Positions 9,591 to 19,329 of a stretch of DNA of 64,000 bases are shown one piece after another. A program made the position numbers and the translations under genes. This DNA is from Staphylococcus pseudintermedius (GTDB lineage Bacteria; Bacillota; Bacilli; Staphylococcales; Staphylococcaceae), in assembly GCF_001792775.2 (NCBI RefSeq), contig NZ_MLGE02000009.1:24056-88055 (forward strand). The letters run 5' to 3'. Each line of letters begins with the position of its first letter. The first letter of the stretch is position 1. The notes beneath the pieces are model-generated. The model saw nothing but the letters and a program-made list of their open reading frames with translations. It searched no databases and was not told where the DNA came from.

Positions 9591-10441
9591 TTTTTAAATA
9601 TCATGTGACGGAATCGACAACGTTAAAAACATTTTTATATGAACAACAATTTTCAAAAAAGACGTTGAGCGCCATTAAACAAGATGGCGCTCTCCTTGTT
9701 AATGGCACGGCACGTACTGTACGCTATTCTTTGCAAGTCGGTGATATATTGGAAGTCCATTTGCCGACAGAACTACCGAGTTCGTATCTTGAACCTTACG
9801 ATGCGCCTTTAAATATTTTATATGAGGATACGTGGTTGTTGATTGTGGCCAAGCCGAGCCATCAAAACACAGCACCTTCACGTGAGCATCCACATGAAAG
9901 TTTGGTGGAGCAAGCACTGGCTCATATGCAAAAGCGTGGTGAACGCGGGATTCCGCATATTGTCACACGGCTGGATCGCAATACGATGGGCATCGTCATT
10001 ATCGCAAAATCACGTCATATGCATCATCTCATGAATCAATGCGACATAGAGAAGTATTATGAATGTATTTGTGAAGGTGTTTTGACAGCAAAAGGCGAGA
10101 TTGATCAACCGATTGCAAGAGCGTCAGATAGTATTATTAATCGAATTGTCTCGGAACAGGGGAAACGAGCGCGAACCATTTATTGGCCACTTAAAAATTT
10201 CAAGACTTATACATGGTGCCGTGTTAAACTTGAAACGGGTAGAACACATCAGATTCGTGTGCACTTTCAATGGTTAGGGGCGCCATTAGTGGGCGATACA
10301 TTATATGGACAGGCACATCATACGTATCAAACCCAATTATTAAAATGTGCGGAGGTCAGGTTTGTCCATCCATTGACTCAGGAACGACTGACAATCAAGA
10401 GTGAACAGCCTCACTTCGAACAATTATTAACCACTTTGTAG
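9587..10441 (+). CDS. RluA/RluD-family pseudouridine synthase
   Basis: A 284-residue synthase that isomerises uridines in structured RNA, probably 23S rRNA. The catalytic aspartate lies in RLDRNTMG (usually RLDxxTSG), and the [12 protein letters not shown] motif lies further on. The N-terminus looks like a short S4-like RNA-binding region ([13 protein letters not shown]). The start is a GTG overlapping the nadK stop by four bases, consistent with translational coupling. Its exact target uridine cannot be told. Confidence 0.9.
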   Translation: MIFKYHVTESTTLKTFLYEQQFSKKTLSAIKQDGALLVNGTARTVRYSLQVGDILEVHLPTELPSSYLEPYDAPLNILYEDTWLLIVAKPSHQNTAPSREHPHESLVEQALAHMQKRGERGIPHIVTRLDRNTMGIVIIAKSRHMHHLMNQCDIEKYYECICEGVLTAKGEIDQPIARASDSIINRIVSEQGKRARTIYWPLKNFKTYTWCRVKLETGRTHQIRVHFQWLGAPLVGDTLYGQAHHTYQTQLLKCAEVRFVHPLTQERLTIKSEQPHFEQLLTTL

Positions 10442-10469
10442 ATTTACAGGAACGATGGAGGTGGCAAAC

Positions 10470-11855
10470 GTGGTGAACGACAATGAACAAATATTGTTAG
10501 ATGGCGAAGAAATGTTCAACAAAGCTTTGTTAGATGATTTCATCGCGAAAGGGGATATTGACGGCTTTCGTGAAGAGTTTTTAGCATTGCACTCATATGA
10601 ACAAAGTGAATATTTCGAAATAAGTGACGATGATGTCCGTCAAAAAATGTATCGATTTTTATCTCCAGAAGAAGTTTCGGAGTTCTTTGAGAATTTAGAG
10701 ATTGATGAGGAAGATTACGAAGCATTATTTGAAACGATGAATGCGACTTATGCGAGTCAAGTGCTCGAGCAGATGTCTTACGATAATGCGGTCGATATTT
10801 TAAACCAGCTTTCCAAAAAGAAAATCGCGAGTTTATTAATGTTGATGAACCGCGAAGAAGCAAAAGAAATTAAAGCATTACTCCACTATGACGAAGATAC
10901 AGCCGGCGGTATCATGACGACGGAGTATATTTCACTCACGATTAATACACCAGTACATGAAGCGTTAATGCGTGTGAAAGATCAAGCGCCAGACGCCGAA
11001 ACGATTTATGTGATTTTCGTCGTGGATGAAGATAAAAAACTAGTTGGGGTTATCTCATTAAGGGATTTAATTATTGCCGAAAATGATGCGTACATTGAAG
11101 ATATTATGAGTGAACGTGTCATTAGTGCCAATGTCGCTGATGACCAAGAAGATGTTGCGCAAACAATGAGAGACTATGACTTTATCGCGATGCCGGTTGT
11201 AGATTACCAAAATCATCTGTTAGGGATTATTACGATTGACGATATCGTCGACGTTATGGATGAAGAGGCGAGCGAAGACTACTCACGTTTAGCCGGGGTG
11301 TCGGATATCGATTCAACTGATGATACGATATTTCAAACCGCTTTAAAACGTTTGCCGTGGTTACTCATTTTGACTGTATTAGGTATGATTACGGCATCCA
11401 TTTTAGGCTCATTTGAAGAAACGTTAGAAAAAGTGGCGCTATTAGCTGCATTTATTCCAATTATTAGTGGGATGTCCGGAAATTCAGGCACCCAGTCGCT
11501 TGCCGTGTCTGTCCGCAACATTTCAACAGGTGATATTAAAGAAAAAAGTAAGATTAAACTTGCATTACGTGAATCAGGCAGTGGCTTTTTGACAGGGATT
11601 ACATGTGCGGTAAGTTTGAGTTTGATTATTATGTTGTTGTACGGCCAGCCTTACCTTGCATTGATTGTAGGGACAAGTCTGACCATCGCAATGACAGTAG
11701 GGACAACGATTGGTTCTGTGATTCCACTTGTGATTAATCGTTTAGGTATTGACCCTGCTGTTGCGAGTGGTCCGTTTATTACAACGATTAATGATATTGT
11801 CAGTATGTTGATTTATTTCGGATTAGCTACGACTTTTATGTCATATTTAACTTGA
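10470..11855 (+). CDS. mgtE: magnesium transporter MgtE
   Basis: About 461 residues. It has an N-terminal acidic superhelical domain, two CBS domains (roughly residues 130-250, with EYISLTINTPVHEAL and DIMSERVISANV) and five C-terminal membrane helices containing the conserved GNSGTQS segment of the pore. MgtE is a Mg2+-gated Mg2+ channel. The ATG at 10455 overlaps the GGAGGTG ribosome site, so GTG at 10470 is the more likely start. It follows the synthase gene directly in the relQ operon. Confidence 0.92.
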   Translation: MVNDNEQILLDGEEMFNKALLDDFIAKGDIDGFREEFLALHSYEQSEYFEISDDDVRQKMYRFLSPEEVSEFFENLEIDEEDYEALFETMNATYASQVLEQMSYDNAVDILNQLSKKKIASLLMLMNREEAKEIKALLHYDEDTAGGIMTTEYISLTINTPVHEALMRVKDQAPDAETIYVIFVVDEDKKLVGVISLRDLIIAENDAYIEDIMSERVISANVADDQEDVAQTMRDYDFIAMPVVDYQNHLLGIITIDDIVDVMDEEASEDYSRLAGVSDIDSTDDTIFQTALKRLPWLLILTVLGMITASILGSFEETLEKVALLAAFIPIISGMSGNSGTQSLAVSVRNISTGDIKEKSKIKLALRESGSGFLTGITCAVSLSLIIMLLYGQPYLALIVGTSLTIAMTVGTTIGSVIPLVINRLGIDPAVASGPFITTINDIVSMLIYFGLATTFMSYLT

Positions 11856-11865
11856 GGGGGTACCC

Positions 11866-13701
11866 ATGGAATTTGTATCGCTAGTCGTCGTCATAGTAGC
11901 TGCTATGATTACGCCGATTTTGATTCATAGGTTGAAAATATCGTTTTTACCTGTTGTGGTCGCCGAAATTTTAATGGGGATCATCATCGGAAATTCGTTT
12001 TTAAACCTCGTACATCGTGACGAAATGTTAAATATTCTGTCGACGTTAGGCTTTATCTTTTTAATGTTTTTAAGTGGCTTGGAAATTGACTTTTCAGCAT
12101 TTAAAAAGGATAAAGGTAAAGAGAAAAAAGATGAGGAACAACAAAGTCCAAGTCATTTTAAACTCGCATTGAGTGTGTTTATGCTGATTATGATTTTGTC
12201 TATTATACTTGCATACGCATTTCAATGGATGGGCTTAATTGATGATGTGCTGTTAATGGTGATTATCATTTCAACGATTTCATTAGGTGTAGTTGTGCCG
12301 ACATTGAAAGAAATGAACTTAATGAGTACGACGATTGGCCAATTAATTTTGTTAGTCGCGGTATTAGCCGACCTTGCAACGATGCTGTTACTCACTGTCT
12401 ATGGTGCGATACATGCATCAGGGGGTGGCACGATTTGGCTGATCGGTATTTTAGTTGTCTTTACAATTGTGTTCTATTTCTTAGGTGGCTTATTCAAAAA
12501 AGCACCATTTTTAGAAAAGTTAATGGCTGGAACGACACAAATTGGGATTCGGGCTGTATTCGCACTTATTATTTTACTTGTTGCGTTAGCTGAAGGTGTC
12601 GGTGCGGAACATATTTTAGGTGCCTTTTTAGCCGGTGTGGTCGTGTCATTACTCGGACCAACGCAAGATTTAGTTGAAAAACTCGACTCATTTGGATATG
12701 GCTTCTTCATCCCGATATTCTTTATTATGGTCGGTGTAGATTTGGACATTCCATCGTTAATTAGCGACCCTAAAGTATTACTCATTATTCCAGTGCTCAT
12801 CATTGCGTTTATTATTTCTAAATTAATCCCTGTCATGCTGCTGAAAAAATGGTTTGATATGAAGACAACGATTGCGTCTGCATTTTTATTAACATCGACA
12901 CTATCACTGGTCATTGCAGCGGCCAAAATCGCTGAAAAACTTGGCACGATCAGTGAAGAAATCTCAGGTATTTTAATTTTGAGTGCGGTCATTACATGTG
13001 TCTTTGTGCCGATTGTCTTTAAGAAATTAATTCCGATTCCTGATGAAATGCAACGTTCCATTAAAGTAGCTATGATTGGAAAAAACCAATTGTCGATTCC
13101 GATTGCACAGGGATTGCGTTCGCAGTTATACGAGATTTCATTGTACTATCGAAAGGACTTATCAGATCATCGCGTACTGTCAGATGATATTACGATGATT
13201 GAAATTACAGACTACCATTCAGATATATTGAAGCGGTTAGGTTTGTATGATAGTGACATTGTCGTATGTTCAACTAACGATGATGAAATTAATCGTCGTG
13301 TTGCATTAATGGCTAAAGCACACGGTGTAGAACGCGTGATTTGCCGTCTCGAAACGAATGACGAATCTCAGGAACTGAGCAGCCAAGGTATCGAATTGTT
13401 CAGTAATTTCCAAAGTAACCAAATTTTATTAAAAGGGATGATTGAGACACCAAACATGCTGAACTTATTAAGCAACGTCGAAACATCATTGTACGAAATT
13501 GGGATGTACAATTACGCTTTCGACCATATGCAGCTCCGTCATTTCCCATTTGGCGGCGATATTATCTTTGTCCGTATTATTCGAAACAATGAATCAATCG
13601 TGCCTCACGGGGATACACAACTCCAATATGGTGACCGTTTGATTGTGACAGGAACGAAAGAATACGTCGATCAATTGAAAATAGAATTAGAAATGTTTTA
13701 A
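11866..13701 (+). CDS. CPA2-family cation/proton antiporter with C-terminal nucleotide-binding domain
   Basis: A 611-residue membrane protein. The first roughly 390 residues form about 12 hydrophobic helices of the Na+/H+ exchanger type (including GLEIDF and the AEGVGAEHILGAFLAG motif). Residues about 400-520 resemble an RCK/TrkA-N regulatory domain, and the end resembles a TrkA-C domain (PHGDTQLQYGDRLIVTG). The family exchanges K+ or Na+ for protons. It lies 10 bp behind mgtE with its own GAGGGGG site. The ion specificity is not visible. Confidence 0.88.
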   Translation: MEFVSLVVVIVAAMITPILIHRLKISFLPVVVAEILMGIIIGNSFLNLVHRDEMLNILSTLGFIFLMFLSGLEIDFSAFKKDKGKEKKDEEQQSPSHFKLALSVFMLIMILSIILAYAFQWMGLIDDVLLMVIIISTISLGVVVPTLKEMNLMSTTIGQLILLVAVLADLATMLLLTVYGAIHASGGGTIWLIGILVVFTIVFYFLGGLFKKAPFLEKLMAGTTQIGIRAVFALIILLVALAEGVGAEHILGAFLAGVVVSLLGPTQDLVEKLDSFGYGFFIPIFFIMVGVDLDIPSLISDPKVLLIIPVLIIAFIISKLIPVMLLKKWFDMKTTIASAFLLTSTLSLVIAAAKIAEKLGTISEEISGILILSAVITCVFVPIVFKKLIPIPDEMQRSIKVAMIGKNQLSIPIAQGLRSQLYEISLYYRKDLSDHRVLSDDITMIEITDYHSDILKRLGLYDSDIVVCSTNDDEINRRVALMAKAHGVERVICRLETNDESQELSSQGIELFSNFQSNQILLKGMIETPNMLNLLSNVETSLYEIGMYNYAFDHMQLRHFPFGGDIIFVRIIRNNESIVPHGDTQLQYGDRLIVTGTKEYVDQLKIELEMF

Positions 13702-13787
13702 CTGAACTCAGACACAGTTTTGAAATATGGATGTTAACTATTTCAAGGCTGTGTTGCTTTCTTCAAAAGGGAAATACTTTTCAAAAT

Positions 13788-13816
13788 TTAGTACCAGATG
13801 TTAATATTAATATAAT
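13788..13816 (+). promoter_or_regulatory. fabI promoter with a FapR-like operator
   Basis: The 17-base segment TTAGTACCAGATGTTAA (13788-13804) matches the FapR consensus TTAGTACCTGATACTAA at 14 positions. It occupies the -35 and spacer region of a promoter whose -10 is TATAAT at 13811-13816. FapR is the malonyl-CoA-responsive repressor of fatty-acid synthesis genes in Gram-positives; regulation here is inference from the motif. Confidence 0.6.
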
Positions 13817-13847
13817 CATGTCATTAAACGTAAAGGAGTAATCTACA

Positions 13848-14618
13848 GTGATGAATCTTGAAGGTAAAACTTTTGTAATTATGGGTATTGCAAACAAGCG
13901 TAGTATTGGTTTCGGTGTAGCAAAAGTATTAGACCAATTAGGCGCAAAATTAGTGTTTACATACAGAAAAGAAAGAAGTTTTAATGAATTAGATAAGCTT
14001 ATCGATCAACTTAATCAATCTGAAAAGCATGTATATCAAATCGATGTACAAAGTGATGAAGAGGTTGTCAATGGCTTCGAAAAAATTGGTCAAGCAGTTG
14101 GCAAAATTGATGGTGTATTCCATTCTATTGCATTTGCACGTGTTGAAGAACTAAGAGGTCGTTTCTCAGATACATCACGTGACGGTTTTTTACTTGCGCA
14201 AGACATCAGTGCGTATTCATTAACGATTGTTGCACGTGAAGCTCGTAAAATTATGAATGAAGCGGGGAGTATCGTGACATCATCATACATTGGTGGCGAA
14301 TTTGCAGTACCGAACTACAATGTGATGGGTGTAGCAAAAGCAAGTCTTGAAGCATCTGTGAAATATTTAGCAGCAGACTTAGGTCAAGATAACATTCGTG
14401 TGAATTCGATTTCTGCAGGACCCATCCGTACATTAAGTGCACGAGGCGTTGGGGGCTTCACGAGCATCTTAAAAGAAATTGAAGAACGCGCGCCATTAAG
14501 ACGTAATGTCGATCAAGAAGAAGTAGGTAAAACAGCAGCGTACTTATTAAGTGATTTCTCTTCTGGCGTTACAGGGGAAAATATTCATGTTGACGCAGGT
14601 TACCACGCGATTCGATAA
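13848..14618 (+). CDS. fabI: enoyl-[acyl-carrier-protein] reductase FabI
   Basis: A 256-residue NAD(P)H-dependent short-chain dehydrogenase that performs the last step of the fatty-acid elongation cycle and is the triclosan target. It shows the cofactor loop IMGIANKRSIGFG near residue 10, the catalytic YNVMGVAK segment and SAGPIRTLSA. GTG at 13848 and ATG at 13851 are adjacent possible starts; GTG gives the usual 256 residues. It is monocistronic, with a strong terminator eight bases after the stop. Confidence 0.97.
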   Translation: MMNLEGKTFVIMGIANKRSIGFGVAKVLDQLGAKLVFTYRKERSFNELDKLIDQLNQSEKHVYQIDVQSDEEVVNGFEKIGQAVGKIDGVFHSIAFARVEELRGRFSDTSRDGFLLAQDISAYSLTIVAREARKIMNEAGSIVTSSYIGGEFAVPNYNVMGVAKASLEASVKYLAADLGQDNIRVNSISAGPIRTLSARGVGGFTSILKEIEERAPLRRNVDQEEVGKTAAYLLSDFSSGVTGENIHVDAGYHAIR

Positions 14619-14625
14619 AACCAGT

Positions 14626-14680
14626 AAAACACGTACACCCTAAGTTCGTTATAAATCGAACTTAGGGTGTACGTGTTTTA
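14626..14680 (+). terminator. strong terminator of fabI
   Basis: A perfect 23-bp inverted repeat (14626-14648 and 14657-14679) with an eight-base loop begins AAAACACG and ends CGTGTTTT. It is symmetrical and could work in both directions. Confidence 0.92.
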
Positions 14681-15059
14681 TTCCATTCTGAAAATGATTG
14701 AATTAAATTGGTAGCTATATCAATTTTTTTGAGCTTTCTCAAGACAACTGATACTTATACATTTTAATTTCCAAGTTTAGTGTAATGGCTTTTACCTCAC
14801 TATGAAATAGAGCAAAAATTACTGACAATCCAAAAAAAATTAAACTGAAATAATTTTTCAATACTATGTCGCTATTTTAAAATAATCCATCCTATATGTA
14901 GAATTATTTATACATAAATACTTTTATTATTGGAAAATGTATACATTAAGTCTGCATATTTATTTTCATACTGTAATTTCTTACTTAAATCTCCTCTATT
15001 TTATTCATATTCACACATAAATATAGTCATTTTGAAATTTGTTTCAATAAATATAAAAG
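14681..15059. other. very AT-rich leader region upstream of the sialidase operon
   Basis: About 380 bp of markedly AT-rich DNA with no coding frame, between the fabI terminator and the promoter of the sialidase operon. Such composition is typical of junctions beside accessory islands. No repeat or attachment site was recognised. Confidence 0.4.
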
Positions 15060-15101
15060 TTGAAAACTAATAAAATCCGTTATATATTGTAAGTGCTTAC
15101 A
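15060..15101 (+). promoter_or_regulatory. promoter and operator of the sialidase operon
   Basis: TTGAAA at 15060 and TATATT at 15083 are separated by 17 bases. The palindrome TGTAAGTGCTTACA (15088-15101) overlaps the end of the -10 and the expected transcription start. It differs from the CcpA cre consensus only at the centre (TG in place of CG), so it could bind CcpA or a related LacI-type repressor. It lies just upstream of the AAAGGAG site of the first gene. Confidence 0.65.
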
Positions 15102-15122
15102 TAATTGAAAGGAGTTTTTAGA

Positions 15123-16241
15123 ATGACAAATGAAATGATAGGATACGGTGTAGTTGGCGTTGGTTATTTTGGTGCAGAGCTTGCTAGAGCAATGAAAAAA
15201 AATAAAGGAGCGAAGATTATATCAGTATATGATCCGGAAAATGGTGAACAAATATCTTCAGAACTTGAATGCAAATGTGCGAATAGTTTAGAGGAATTAG
15301 TATCTGACAGTGAAATTGATTGTGTCATTGTTGCAACACCTAACAACCTTCATAAAGAACCAGTACTAGAAGCAGCAAAAAATAAAAAACATGTATTTTG
15401 TGAAAAACCTATTGCATTAAACTATAAAGATTGTGTTGAGATGGTCAGTGCATGTAAAGAGGCTGGAGTTATCTTTATGGCAGGTCACATTATGAATTTC
15501 TTTAATGGTGTGCATCATGCAAAAGAATTGATTCAACAAGGTGTAATAGGGGATGTGTTATTTGTAAAATCAGCTCGAAACGGTTGGGAAGAAGCACAAC
15601 CAAGTATTTCCTGGAAAAAAATGAGAGATCAATCAGGTGGTCACTTATATCACCATATTCATGAATTAGACTGTGTTCAATTTATAATGGGGGGAATGCC
15701 TGAAAAAGTTACAATGACCGCATCTGATATTGCTCATAATGGTGAGGCATTTGGTGATGAAGATGATTTTATAATGATGAACTTAGAGTTCTCTGGAAAC
15801 AGATATGCACATTTAGAATGGGGTTCAGCATTCCGATGGGGAGAGCACTATGTCATGATTCAAGGAACAAAAGGCGCAATCATGTTAAATATGTATGACA
15901 CAGGTGGGACTCTGAGAGTTGATGGAAAAGAAACACATTTCCTAATTCATGAAACCCAAGAAGAGGATGAGAACCGTACTCAAATTTATCATGGCACAGA
16001 AATGGATGGTGCCATTCAATATGGTCATCCAGGAAAAAGAACACCACTTTGGTTAAATACATTAATTCATAAAGAAATGGAATTCTTTAACGATGTTATA
16101 CACGGAAAAGAAGTATCAAGTGAATATTTAAAACTTTTAGATGGTACAGCAGCGGAAGAAGCTATTGCTACTGCCGATGCAGCAACTTTATCAAATTTAG
16201 AAGATAGAAAAGTTTCATTGAGTGAAATTTTAAATCGCTAA
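15123..16241 (+). CDS. Gfo/Idh/MocA oxidoreductase, NanY/NanOx-like
   Basis: A 372-residue NAD-dependent oxidoreductase. The Rossmann loop GVGYFG is at residues 12-17, the family EKP motif at 94-96 and HHIHELD at 177-183, a likely substrate and metal-like pocket. From memory it closely resembles E. coli YjhC (NanY) and Ruminococcus gnavus NanOx, which convert 2,7-anhydro-Neu5Ac to Neu5Ac through a keto intermediate and also act on the 2,3-dehydro form. The start is the ATG after AAAGGAG, not the upstream in-frame TTG. It heads an operon with a sugar symporter and a NanB-like sialidase, which strongly supports this role. Exact substrate is inference. Confidence 0.85.
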   Translation: MTNEMIGYGVVGVGYFGAELARAMKKNKGAKIISVYDPENGEQISSELECKCANSLEELVSDSEIDCVIVATPNNLHKEPVLEAAKNKKHVFCEKPIALNYKDCVEMVSACKEAGVIFMAGHIMNFFNGVHHAKELIQQGVIGDVLFVKSARNGWEEAQPSISWKKMRDQSGGHLYHHIHELDCVQFIMGGMPEKVTMTASDIAHNGEAFGDEDDFIMMNLEFSGNRYAHLEWGSAFRWGEHYVMIQGTKGAIMLNMYDTGGTLRVDGKETHFLIHETQEEDENRTQIYHGTEMDGAIQYGHPGKRTPLWLNTLIHKEMEFFNDVIHGKEVSSEYLKLLDGTAAEEAIATADAATLSNLEDRKVSLSEILNR

Positions 16242-16281
16242 CGACAACAAGGACGAATTCATTTAAAAGGTGATGAAAGAT

Positions 16282-17730
16282 ATGAAACAAAAAGAAGGGG
16301 CAGTTTCAAGCAGTCAAAACATGACCGCTATCAAAGTTGATGCAAAGCCATTTGGAATGAAAGATAAAATTGGATATATGTTGGGTGACATAGGTAATGA
16401 TGCAATTTTAGGTCTCGTAAATAGCTTTTTAATGATTTATTATACGAATGTACTGGGTATTGCAGGCAGTGTAGTAGGAATACTATTTTTAATTTCAAGA
16501 ATTATTGATGCATTTGCAGATGTATCAGTTGGACGTATGGTAGATGTAGCAGAATTAACGCCTGATGGTCGATTTAAACCGTGGATTAGAAGAATGAAGT
16601 ATCCGTTTTGTATCATCTCATTACTACTATTTTTACCATTAGTTCATGATTGGAATGATGGGGCAAAGATTGCATATATTTTTGCGACTTACTTGATTTT
16701 TGGCGTAGTTTTATCAGCCATTAACATCCCATATGGTTCTATGGCTGCGGCAATCAGTGATCATCCTGATGATCGAGCGGCACTGTCAACATTTAGAAGT
16801 GTGGGGGCAGCAATAGGGATGTCTTCAACGGGATTTTTAATCCCAATGTTCATTTATACAACAAATGCGCATGGTGAAAAAACAATTTCTGGAATGAGAT
16901 TCTTTATTATCGCAATCATTTGTTGTTCGATTGCTTTTATTGTATATAATATTATCAATCATATGTTAGTAGAACGAGTGCAAGTTAAGAAAAAAGAAAA
17001 AGTGACTGTAGGTAAACTATTAAAAGGCTTATTTACTGATAGAGCGATTCTAGTTCTAATCATAGTAGATTTCTTTGTAGTATTAACTCAAATTTTATAT
17101 GGTACTACTACGACATATTTGTTCAATGATTACTTCCATAGCCCGAAAGCGATGTCAATTGCTATGCTATTTAACTGGGGAACAGTTGTATTAGTTGCAG
17201 CTCCTACAATTTACCTAGTAAGGAAGTTTGGTAAAAAAGAAGTAACTATGATTGCTCTACCATTTTCATCATTGATGTTTTTCTTGTTATTCTTCTTACA
17301 CACAACGAACCCTTGGGTGTATGTCACTTTAATGTTTTTTGCAACAATTGGTTATTCAGTATTTAATGTAATCGTTTGGGCATTAATAACCGATGTAATT
17401 GATGCGCATCAATATAATACAGGTTTACGCGAAGATGGTACAGTTTATGGTCTGAATTCATTTGCAAGAAAAGTGGCTCAGGCGTTTTCTGGTGGTATTG
17501 GTGGATTTATGCTAGCGTTTATTGGATATCAATCTTCTACAGTTGGAGGTGCTATGCAATCTGAGGTTGTGCAAGAAAGAATTTATATGATATCAAATTT
17601 ACTTCCTGCTGTATTATTCTTAGTTGCTGCATTGATTTTAATGTTTGGTTATCCAATGAATAAAAAGACGACAGATAGAATCGCTAGAGAATTAAGAGAA
17701 GAACGTGAAAGAATGCAAGTTAAAATATAA
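16282..17730 (+). CDS. GPH-family (MelB-like) symporter, predicted sialic-acid derivative importer
   Basis: About 482 residues with some 12 membrane helices. The N-terminal half carries the GPH-family features GYMLGDIGND and RIIDAFADVSVGRMVD, including the paired acidic residues used for cation coupling in MelB, and the loop DHPDDRAALSTFR follows. GPH carriers import glycosides or uronides with Na+ or H+. Its place between a NanOx-like enzyme and a sialidase predicts import of an anhydro- or dehydro-sialic acid. The start is taken as ATG 16282 behind AAAAGGTGA; ATG 16273 is possible. Known 2,7-anhydro-Neu5Ac importers (E. coli NanX, the R. gnavus ABC system) are of other families. Confidence 0.8.
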   Translation: MKQKEGAVSSSQNMTAIKVDAKPFGMKDKIGYMLGDIGNDAILGLVNSFLMIYYTNVLGIAGSVVGILFLISRIIDAFADVSVGRMVDVAELTPDGRFKPWIRRMKYPFCIISLLLFLPLVHDWNDGAKIAYIFATYLIFGVVLSAINIPYGSMAAAISDHPDDRAALSTFRSVGAAIGMSSTGFLIPMFIYTTNAHGEKTISGMRFFIIAIICCSIAFIVYNIINHMLVERVQVKKKEKVTVGKLLKGLFTDRAILVLIIVDFFVVLTQILYGTTTTYLFNDYFHSPKAMSIAMLFNWGTVVLVAAPTIYLVRKFGKKEVTMIALPFSSLMFFLLFFLHTTNPWVYVTLMFFATIGYSVFNVIVWALITDVIDAHQYNTGLREDGTVYGLNSFARKVAQAFSGGIGGFMLAFIGYQSSTVGGAMQSEVVQERIYMISNLLPAVLFLVAALILMFGYPMNKKTTDRIARELREERERMQVKI

Positions 17731-19232
17731 TGAAGAAGATTATCAAATTGGGAGTATTATTTACACTAGTCAGTACGTTGATGTTAGCTTTTAATCAAGA
17801 GGTTCGAGCAGAAAATAACCCGGTCAAAGATCAAAGTATTTTCAAATCAGGCGATACAACCCAAGCGAATTATTTTAGAATCCCTGCATTGTATACGTTA
17901 AGTAATGGAGAAATGATTGCAAGCGCTGATGCACGCTATGGTGGGACACATGATGCAAAAAGTAAAATTAATATAGCGACATCTACTAGTTTTGATGGTA
18001 AGAACTGGACATCCCCTACATTTGCATTACAATTCCATGATTATGAAAGTCAATTGATAGATTGGCCACGTGATAATGTTGGGAAAAATAGACAAATTCA
18101 AGGGAGCGCTTCATTTATTGACTCAGCAATTGTACAAGATAAAAATACCAATAAAATTTTTTTAATGGCAGATATGATGCCAGCGGGTATTGGTAATAAT
18201 AATGCCCTAAAAAGTGATTCAGGTTTTAAAGAAATTAATGGCAAATATTACATGAAATTAAAGTTGAATAATGAGAAAGGCTATAATTATTCTATCCGTG
18301 AGAATGGTACAATATTTAATGATAAGAATAACAATCCTACCATTTATAGTGTAGATAGAGATTATAATATTTTAAAAAATAACGAATATCAATATGTAAC
18401 GCAATATTCAGTGAAATTTAATGGTTCAAATTTGCAGGAATACCATAATAATAATAAGGTTAAAATGAATATTTTCTATAAAGATTCGATATTTAAAGTA
18501 ACACCTACAAATTATATCGTTTATACGACGAGTATGGATGGACAAAAATGGGGGCACCCTGAAATTTTACCGCCATTTTTAGGATTGAATCATAATGCAT
18601 CCTATTTAAGTCCTGGCCAAGGTTTAGCAACTTCTACAGGGCGTTTAATATTTGCATCTTATACTTCGCAAGGACTTGTTTTTATTTATAGTGATGATCA
18701 TGGAATAACTTGGCAGGCAACAAAAGCTGATTTACCTTTTAAGAATGCAACTGCAGAAACGCAAATGGTCGAATTAAAGCCAAATGTGATTAGAGCTTTT
18801 TTCAGAACTACAACTGGGAAAATAGGCTATATTACGAGTTTAGACAATGGTCATACATGGGACAACGTGCATTATTTAAGTCAAATCAATCAAACCCGAT
18901 ATGGTACACAAATTTCTGTAATAAAGTATTCACAGAAATACCAAGGAAAAGATGTTATTATTCTCAGCACCCCAAATTCAAGAACAGGAAGAAATAATGG
19001 GCAAATATGGATAGGTTTAGTAGATAGTAAAACAAATAATATTGACTGGATTCATCATAAACAAGTTGATGAAATCAATGTGGGTTATTCTTATTCAGCA
19101 TTAACCGAGACAAAGGATTCGAAAATTTTATTATTATACGAAAAGTATGATTCTTGGTCTAGAAATCAACTGCATTTAAAAAATACTATGAAATACCGTG
19201 TTTATACATTTGAGGATTTGTTATCCAATTAG
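17730..19232 (+). CDS. nanB: secreted sialidase, NanB-like (GH33)
   Basis: A 500-residue exo-sialidase with a signal peptide (residues 1-27, ending VRAEN). The FRIP motif is at 49-52 (first triad arginine), a candidate acid/base Asp is at 75 and SxDxGxxW-type Asp boxes lie near 87, 268, 321 and 370. A probable catalytic Glu is at 343, further arginines at 359 and 421, and the nucleophile region YSAL near 455. The overall pattern, including an inserted domain around 185-265 with IRENGT, resembles streptococcal NanB/NanC rather than hydrolytic NanA. NanB-type enzymes are intramolecular trans-sialidases. There is no CBM40 lectin domain or LPXTG anchor, so it should be secreted. Its ATG overlaps the transporter stop (TAATG), implying coupled translation. 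Confidence 0.88.
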   Translation: MKKIIKLGVLFTLVSTLMLAFNQEVRAENNPVKDQSIFKSGDTTQANYFRIPALYTLSNGEMIASADARYGGTHDAKSKINIATSTSFDGKNWTSPTFALQFHDYESQLIDWPRDNVGKNRQIQGSASFIDSAIVQDKNTNKIFLMADMMPAGIGNNNALKSDSGFKEINGKYYMKLKLNNEKGYNYSIRENGTIFNDKNNNPTIYSVDRDYNILKNNEYQYVTQYSVKFNGSNLQEYHNNNKVKMNIFYKDSIFKVTPTNYIVYTTSMDGQKWGHPEILPPFLGLNHNASYLSPGQGLATSTGRLIFASYTSQGLVFIYSDDHGITWQATKADLPFKNATAETQMVELKPNVIRAFFRTTTGKIGYITSLDNGHTWDNVHYLSQINQTRYGTQISVIKYSQKYQGKDVIILSTPNSRTGRNNGQIWIGLVDSKTNNIDWIHHKQVDEINVGYSYSALTETKDSKILLLYEKYDSWSRNQLHLKNTMKYRVYTFEDLLSN

Positions 19233-19329
19233 TTCTATTGTTTTTGTGTCAATTACTTTGACTAAAAAGTGAATGAAATGAGTAAAAGCGTGGAAACTAA
19301 AATGTGAATCAAATTTATAAAGGTAATTT

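Noticed and set aside
12474..13061. 195-codon reverse-strand ORF
   Set aside because: It lies entirely within the CPA2 antiporter gene and is a codon-bias shadow.
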